DNA of 64,000 nucleotides, taken from assembly GCF_003703975.1 (NCBI RefSeq), contig NZ_QTJY01000009.1, positions 1-64,000 on the forward strand, written 5' to 3'. The notes under the pieces are model-generated. The model was not told where the DNA came from and made no database searches. It saw only the letters and a list, made by a program, of their open reading frames with translations. The DNA comes from Larkinella soli (GTDB lineage: Bacteria > Bacteroidota > Bacteroidia > Cytophagales > Spirosomataceae). Below are positions 59,114 through 64,000 of this stretch, piece by piece (within the stretch, counting starts at the first letter, position 1; the number at the start of each line of letters is the position of its first letter). The translations under genes were made by a program, and so were the position numbers.

Positions 59114-59647
59114 AGTGATGTATGTTGGGTTAGGCTTATCACGCAGAGGTTCGTCTTTTCTGTCAAAATGAAAGGGGTGCTTTCCGGCGGTCTGCGCAAT
59201 ACGCAATTAAGTAATCATCCATTTGTAAGACAACTGACTTCTTTCCAAATCCTACTTAGAGGAGAGCAACATTTATTTTACGGCCCGGATTTCCGGCCGC
59301 CGGAACGCATTTTTGCGGCCCCTTCTTTTCCGGAAAAAGCGGAAAATCAAAGAATGAGGCCGCCGGTTCCGGATACCGCCGATGGCAGAAGAATATGGAA
59401 AAAGGCCGCTTCGGGAAGCGAAAACGAGGTATTTGGGTGGAATTAATCCTTTAAAACCATCGAATTAGTATAAACTTGATCGTTTGGCCGCAATGAACCT
59501 TTATTTCCGCGAAAAGGCTTCTGAATCACTAAAAACGGCCCTTCCCGAAATATCACATTTTTTAATTTTCAAAACCTGAAAAGCGGCTCTCCGGCAAATT
59601 TCTATTTACCCTGTCGATTTTTCGGACAAGTGCCGATCGGCCTCCTT
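59114..59647. other. Gene-free 534-bp region
   Basis: No supported gene, RNA or clear promoter was found here. The part 59410-59600 is AT-rich. A near-match to a minus-strand -7 element (TAGGATTTG, one base too long) lies near 59246 and could drive the small hypothetical gene. Confidence 0.5.
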
Positions 59648-61075
59648 TCATTTTTCGGCCGCCGACCGAACCGCCCGAAACCCGTATCCCTCCGATCGGG
59701 GGCCTGACGCCCAGGCGGCAAACGGCCGGAAACTGACCGGACTGTTGGGAACGGCCGCCCCGGCCCGCATAGTCGGCTGGTAATAGCCGCCCCCCTTGTA
59801 ACCGACCCCGCCGGTCTCGTTCCGGGGCCAGTCTTCATTGGTGGCGCCCCCGCTCTCCGAAAGCCGGCCGTCGCCGTGGCTGCCCACAAACCGGCGGCCG
59901 TTCTCATGACCGTAACCGACCACCCGCTCCCAATACCCCCCACTGAGGTCCATGACCCAGAAAAAAGAAGCCCCGAACACGTCCCGGTTCGCATCCGTCA
60001 GCATCGACTCTTCGAAACCGTCTTCGGTCGTCAGCTCCCCGTCCGGATTGAAAAACCGGGCCAGTCGGTCTTTGGAGGCCGTTCCCCAGGCGTAATCATT
60101 TCCGACGGGCTTTCCGGGTCCCCGGCAGGCCTTGACGTATTCCAGTTCGCTTAGGGGGCGGAGGCAGGCCCAGTCGGCAAAGGCGCAGCCGTCGTCCCAA
60201 CTGATGAAATTGGCCGGCTGGTCGGGTTTGGCGGCCGCGTAACTCCCGTCTTTCAGAGCGATCGTTCCGCGCATCCGGTAGTAATTCCGGCCGCCGAAGT
60301 TGGCCCGGACGTTGGTGTATTGTTCATAAATCGAATTCAGGAAAGCCGCATACTCTCCCTGCTTCAGTTCGTATTTCATGCAGTAAAAGGCGTTATAGCC
60401 TTTCGGATAGCCGTCCGGAATCGGTCCCCGGCGGTCTCCGCGGTACTGGGGGCTGTTGCCCGGGTCATACCACAGGCTGCCCGACTCCGGCCCGACCCGG
60501 ATTTCCTTCTCCGATTCGACGGCGAACGGCTGTCGGGTGGCGGCCTCGAAGGCTGCGGCCTCCCGGTGGGCGGTGGTGTCGGCGTCACCCTCGTAAAACC
60601 CGCCCTGCGGAATATACACCATCTCGACCCCGTAGGCAGTGCCGAAGGTGAGGTCATTGAAGTCGATGCCGGCAAAAGAGGCTTCGTCGAGCAGAATCTT
60701 CACCCGCCGGCTGACGTGGCCGCGAAACGGCCGGGCCGGATACAGAAAGACGCCCCGCCGGTCGGGTGCGACGTCGATCCGGAGGGCGGTTTCGTTCCGG
60801 GCTTCGACGGCCAGGGCGGCATGGCCGGAAGGCGAAACCAGCACCGGCCGCTCCGAGCGCTGCTGCGGTCTGATTTTCACGAAGAGCCAGACGGCGTCAT
60901 GGTTGCGAGCCGTGTGCCAGGCGTTTTTCCAGCTCACCGTGCAGGCGACGAAGGGGGCTTTGCCCGAACCGGGCATATAGTTGAATTCGATGTTCCGGAT
61001 GGCCAGTTCCGAAGCGGCTGCAGGCAGGGAAACGGCAAGGAAGGGCAGCAGGGCAAACCGGCAGACAGGCGTCAT
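59648..61075 (-). CDS. Secreted SUMF1/formylglycine-generating-enzyme-domain protein
   Basis: The 475-residue protein has a signal peptide ending P-A-A-A-S, a beta-rich N-terminal region of about 110 residues with no recognised family, and a SUMF1 (FGE-sulfatase) domain from about 150 to the end. That domain contains M-V-Y-I-P-Q-G-G-F-Y, F-Y-C-M-K-Y-E-L-K-Q-G-E-Y-A-A-F-L-N, P-L-S-E-L-E-Y-V-K-A-C-R-G and the closing S-E-G-Y-G-F-R-A-V-R. The paired active-site Cys of true FGE were not identified, so it may be a binding or structural version like GldJ/GldK relatives. It lies 87 bp downstream of a MacB/FtsX permease. Confidence 0.8.
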   Translation of the reverse strand: MTPVCRFALLPFLAVSLPAAASELAIRNIEFNYMPGSGKAPFVACTVSWKNAWHTARNHDAVWLFVKIRPQQRSERPVLVSPSGHAALAVEARNETALRIDVAPDRRGVFLYPARPFRGHVSRRVKILLDEASFAGIDFNDLTFGTAYGVEMVYIPQGGFYEGDADTTAHREAAAFEAATRQPFAVESEKEIRVGPESGSLWYDPGNSPQYRGDRRGPIPDGYPKGYNAFYCMKYELKQGEYAAFLNSIYEQYTNVRANFGGRNYYRMRGTIALKDGSYAAAKPDQPANFISWDDGCAFADWACLRPLSELEYVKACRGPGKPVGNDYAWGTASKDRLARFFNPDGELTTEDGFEESMLTDANRDVFGASFFWVMDLSGGYWERVVGYGHENGRRFVGSHGDGRLSESGGATNEDWPRNETGGVGYKGGGYYQPTMRAGAAVPNSPVSFRPFAAWASGPRSEGYGFRAVRSAAEK

Positions 61076-61162
61076 GGCTCAGGAGGTTTTGTTGGTCCCG
61101 AAAAGTAGCCAATTCCACGCTTCCGAAAATCACCCATTCCGGGCGACCCCTTCCGGGCGGGG

Positions 61163-63787
61163 CTACTCGCTTCGCAGACTTTTGACCGGATTGGTCAGGG
61201 CGGCCCTGATGCTCTGGTAACTGACCGTCAGCAGGGCGATGAGCGCGACGGCCCCACCCGCCAGGGCGAACAGCCACCAGTCCAGCCCGGTTTTGTAGGC
61301 AAAGTCCTGGAGCCAGCGGTTCATGGCCCACCAGGCCACCGGCGAGGCCACCACGATGGAAATGCCGACCAGCTTCAGAAAATCACCCGAAAGCATGGCG
61401 ACCACATGGGTCACACTGGCGCCCAGCACTTTCCGTACGCCGATTTCCTTCGTGCGCTGTTCGGCCGTGAAAGCCGCCAGCCCGAACAGGCCCAGGCAGG
61501 AAATGAAGATCGCGAGGGCCGCAAACCCGACCGCCAGCCGGCTGACGACCTCCTCGCTCCGGTACAGCCGGGCGTATTCGAGATCCGAAAACCGGTAGTT
61601 GAACGGAAACTTCGGGTTCAGTTCCCGGCAGACCTTTTCCAGCCCGGCCAGGGCTTCGCGGGTTTTGCCGGCTTCGGTCCGGACCAGGATGGTGCCCCAG
61701 CTCTGCTCCTCGTTCAGCCGGATCACCAGCGGCTCGATGGCCTGGTGCATGGAGGTAAAGTGAAAATCTTTCACGATACCGATGATGCGGCCCTTGCGGT
61801 TGCCCCAGGTGAGCGGTTTGCCGACCGGGTCTTTGTAGCCGATCTTTTTCAGGGCCGATTCGTTCATGAGGTAACTCGTCGAGTCGGTGCCGAAGGCCCG
61901 CGAGAAATCCCGCCCCTCCTTCAGCTGGAGGTTCATGGTTTTTAGAAAATCGTACCCGACGGCGGTATTGGCGAAGGAGATGATCAGATTCGGATCTTTG
62001 CCTTCCCAGAAAATGTCGCCCGTATGGTGGCCGATGCCGGTGGGCGATTCCTTCATTTTCGAGACGGACCGGATGCCCGGCAGGTGGCCGGCTTCCTCCC
62101 GGAACCGCGCGAATTTCTGGGTCAGTTCGCCTTCGATGGGGATGTAGATGAGGTTTTCGCGGTCGTAGCCCAGATTTTTCGACCGGACGTATTCCATCTG
62201 CCGGTGAATCACCAGCGTCCCGACGATGAGCAGGATCGACAGCCCAAACTGAAACACGACCAGCCCTTTCCGGAAAACCGTGGCCCCCTGCCCGAACTTC
62301 AGGCTTCCCTTCAGGACCCGGACGGGCCGCAGCGACGACAGGAAGAAAGCCGGGTAACTGCCGGCCACCAGCCCGGTCAGGAGCAGCAGCCCCGCCATGG
62401 CCGCCCAGAAGGCCGGCCGGTCGACCGGCAGCGCCAGCTGCTTGCCCGTGACGGCGTTGAACGCAGGCAGGAGCAGGGCGACCAGCGCCACGGCGATCCC
62501 GATGGAAAAGAACGTCAGCAGGAGGGCCTCGCCGACGAACTGCCCTACCAGCGCCGACCGGACCGCCCCGACCACCTTCCGGACGCCCACTTCCTTCGCC
62601 CGTTTCGTGGAACGGGCCGTGGCCAGGTTCATGAAATTGATGCAGGCGATCAGCAGAATAAAAGCCGCCACGAGGGTGAACAGCCGCACGTACTCGATGC
62701 GCCCGCCGTCGGGTTTCCCGGCCTTAAAAGTCGAATGAAGGTATTTTTCGGAATAGGGCTGCAGGGCCAGTTCGATCTTCAACCCCTCGGATCTCTGCAA
62801 GTAGCGGTAGATGAAATCCCGGATTTTGGCCTCCACGCGGGCCGCATCGGCGGGGTTGCCGTTCCGGTCCGGGCGCAACTGGACGAAGGCCAGCGGGTTG
62901 GTATTGCCCCAGTTATACACCCACTTGTTTTCTTTGACATAGTCCTTCCAGGTGCGCAGGAAATCGAACTGCTGCGAGGAATTGGCCGGAAGGTTCTCAA
63001 ACACGGCGGTGATCTTCAGATTGTCGCGGTTTTCGTAGCGGATGATCCGGCCGATGGCCCGGTCGGCGCTTCCGAAGAACTGCTCGGCCATTTTCCGGGA
63101 AACGGCGATGCCGCCGGGTGCGCCCAGGGCGGTTTCGGGGGTTCCTTCCAGCAGCGGATAGCTGAACATCCGGAAGAAGTCTTCCCCGGCCCACGAACCG
63201 TCCATCCTGGCAATCGTTTCGCCCGCTTCGAAGGTGGCCGGCATGTTCCACTCCAGGCTGCTCGCATACTGTACCTCCGGGATGACCCTCTTCAGTTCCT
63301 GGGCCAGCAGGCCCTGGGTGAAGTAGTTGGCCTCCTCCTTGCCGTCGTAATACCGGCGCTCGTAAATCTGGTAGAGGTGCGGCCCGTTGGCGTGAAAGCC
63401 GTCGACGCTGCGCTCGTCCTGCACCCAGAGCAGAATCAGCAGGCTGGCCGCCATACCCAGCGCCAGGCCGAGGATGTTGATGAATGAAAAGGCTTTGTGG
63501 CGAACCAGGTTGCGCCGGCTCACCTTGAAGTAATTCAGAAGCATGTCGGGATTCATGAAGGAGGGGGAGGGTTGGCTGGAGGATCGGGACGGGCGGGCGA
63601 GGGGCCGCAGCAGTTTGAGCGCGCTGAGAACATACCGCCGGCGGGCTTCGCGTACGCCCAGCGTCTCCGCCCAGCCGGTATAGAGTTCGAGCAGGTCGCC
63701 CTGCACTTCTTCGAGGGTGTCGGGGTGCCCGAAGCGTTCCAGCAGCCGGGCGGCCCAGCGGGGCGGAGTAGGAGGGGTCGGTTTCAT
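61163..63787 (-). CDS. MacB/FtsX-type ABC permease with N-terminal prefix domain
   Basis: The 874-residue protein begins with a 'permease prefix' region (residues 10-65, D-T-L-E-E-V-Q-G-D-L-L-E-L-Y, then A-L-K-L-L-R-P-L) as seen in Spirosomaceae transporters. Then come a first TM helix, a MacB-type periplasmic domain (about 120-340), a three-helix FtsX block, a second periplasmic domain (M-E-Y-V-R-S-K-N-L-G-Y-D-R-E-N-L) and a second FtsX block with T-K-E-I-G-V-R-K-V-L-G-A. No ATPase is adjacent in the window, so one may be recruited from elsewhere. A PadR regulator gene lies 11 bp upstream and is probably co-transcribed with it. Confidence 0.9.
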   Translation of the reverse strand: MKPTPPTPPRWAARLLERFGHPDTLEEVQGDLLELYTGWAETLGVREARRRYVLSALKLLRPLARPSRSSSQPSPSFMNPDMLLNYFKVSRRNLVRHKAFSFINILGLALGMAASLLILLWVQDERSVDGFHANGPHLYQIYERRYYDGKEEANYFTQGLLAQELKRVIPEVQYASSLEWNMPATFEAGETIARMDGSWAGEDFFRMFSYPLLEGTPETALGAPGGIAVSRKMAEQFFGSADRAIGRIIRYENRDNLKITAVFENLPANSSQQFDFLRTWKDYVKENKWVYNWGNTNPLAFVQLRPDRNGNPADAARVEAKIRDFIYRYLQRSEGLKIELALQPYSEKYLHSTFKAGKPDGGRIEYVRLFTLVAAFILLIACINFMNLATARSTKRAKEVGVRKVVGAVRSALVGQFVGEALLLTFFSIGIAVALVALLLPAFNAVTGKQLALPVDRPAFWAAMAGLLLLTGLVAGSYPAFFLSSLRPVRVLKGSLKFGQGATVFRKGLVVFQFGLSILLIVGTLVIHRQMEYVRSKNLGYDRENLIYIPIEGELTQKFARFREEAGHLPGIRSVSKMKESPTGIGHHTGDIFWEGKDPNLIISFANTAVGYDFLKTMNLQLKEGRDFSRAFGTDSTSYLMNESALKKIGYKDPVGKPLTWGNRKGRIIGIVKDFHFTSMHQAIEPLVIRLNEEQSWGTILVRTEAGKTREALAGLEKVCRELNPKFPFNYRFSDLEYARLYRSEEVVSRLAVGFAALAIFISCLGLFGLAAFTAEQRTKEIGVRKVLGASVTHVVAMLSGDFLKLVGISIVVASPVAWWAMNRWLQDFAYKTGLDWWLFALAGGAVALIALLTVSYQSIRAALTNPVKSLRSE

Positions 63788-63798
63788 CGGCGGTCCGG

Positions 63799-64000
63799 TT
63801 AGCTGCCCATCAGTTGGAGGGTCTTCGGCGGCAGGGCATTCCAGAGTTCGGTCCGCACCTGGCGAACTTCCTGTAGCGCTTTCCGGCCGGCGGCCGTGAC
63901 CGTGAAGAACCGCTTCCGGCGGCCCCCGCGTTCGGCGGTGGCACCGCCCATTTCCGACTTCAGAAATCCTTTTTCTTCGAGTCGCTGGAGGGTCGTATGC
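63799..64000 (-). CDS. PadR-family transcriptional regulator (C-terminal part, cut by window edge)
   Basis: The minus strand is open from the window edge to TAA 63799-63801, giving 66 residues: T-T-L-Q-R-L-E-E-K-G-F-L-K-S-E, then E-R-G-G-R-R-K-R-F-F-T-V-T-A-A-G. This is the wing and end of the PadR winged-helix domain, followed by a short helix with L-P-P-K-T-L-Q-L-M-G-S. PadR proteins repress neighbouring transporter genes; in this family they are usually joined to FtsX permeases with a prefix domain, as here. The stop is 11 bp before the permease start. The N-terminal half lies beyond the window. Confidence 0.85.
   Translation of the reverse strand, partial: HTTLQRLEEKGFLKSEMGGATAERGGRRKRFFTVTAAGRKALQEVRQVRTELWNALPPKTLQLMGS

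Overview
The window reads as a chromosomal stretch of a GC-rich Bacteroidota bacterium, most likely order Cytophagales, family Spirosomaceae (Spirosoma/Larkinella-like). Reasons: a SusC/SusD pair, a type IX secretion (gliding-type) C-terminal domain protein, a DUF5723 outer-membrane protein, SusD/FKBP lipoproteins with Bacteroidota-style signal peptides, LytS/LytTR signalling proteins, and several promoters of the Bacteroidota form TTG-N19-TAnnTTTG. Shine-Dalgarno sequences are rare; the cupin/MocR pair is the exception. The family assignment is inference. No rRNA, CRISPR array, insertion sequence or prophage was seen.

Layout. 1-10.8 kb: truncated Tat-type secreted protein, recX, a methyltransferase, class Ia nrdB, a glycosyltransferase, a decayed HEPT/MNT nucleotidyltransferase toxin-antitoxin locus, a lipase, a MocR regulator translationally coupled to a LytS-type kinase, a cupin and recG. 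10.9-20.5 kb: a large T9SS cargo protein, a single-domain response regulator, an OmpA/DUF5723 envelope operon, Nfu, L27/L21, a peroxiredoxin-like protein and two small exported proteins. 20.8-32 kb: CrtA-like monooxygenase, SDR, YjjG, ferredoxin, an ECF sigma factor overlapping a small putative anti-sigma gene, nth, ndk, nrnA, two FKBP lipoproteins, rdgB and ppiD (nucleotide hygiene and envelope folding).

32.3-45.8 kb is more accessory: a type III polyketide synthase next to a UbiA prenyltransferase, tRNA-Gly and tRNA-Leu, a degenerate-Nudix regulator with two identical 18-bp operator candidates facing a giant ThuA/PQQ-sugar dehydrogenase/cytochrome c fusion, a carotenoid-desaturase-like oxidoreductase, an AT-richer HTTM (SdpB-like) membrane protein with a small one-TM partner, and an exported M81 peptidase. 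45-64 kb: Tat TIM-barrel protein, MBL-fold hydrolase, SusCD pair, an XRE regulator interrupted by an in-frame TGA, a GNAT, a membrane LytTR regulator followed by a small barrel and two class-C-beta-lactamase-like hydrolases, a dihaem cytochrome c, an unknown small protein, a SUMF1 protein and a PadR-MacB/FtsX permease operon cut by the window end.

Intergenic DNA holds two repeat types: G-rich imperfect inverted repeats at 17.9 and 23.1 kb, and a REP-like 33-bp-arm inverted repeat at 25.5 kb. The best leads for new biology are the Nudix regulator/operator/dehydrogenase module, the SdpAB-like pair, the sigma/zinc-less anti-sigma pair, and the two genes interrupted by single TGA codons.
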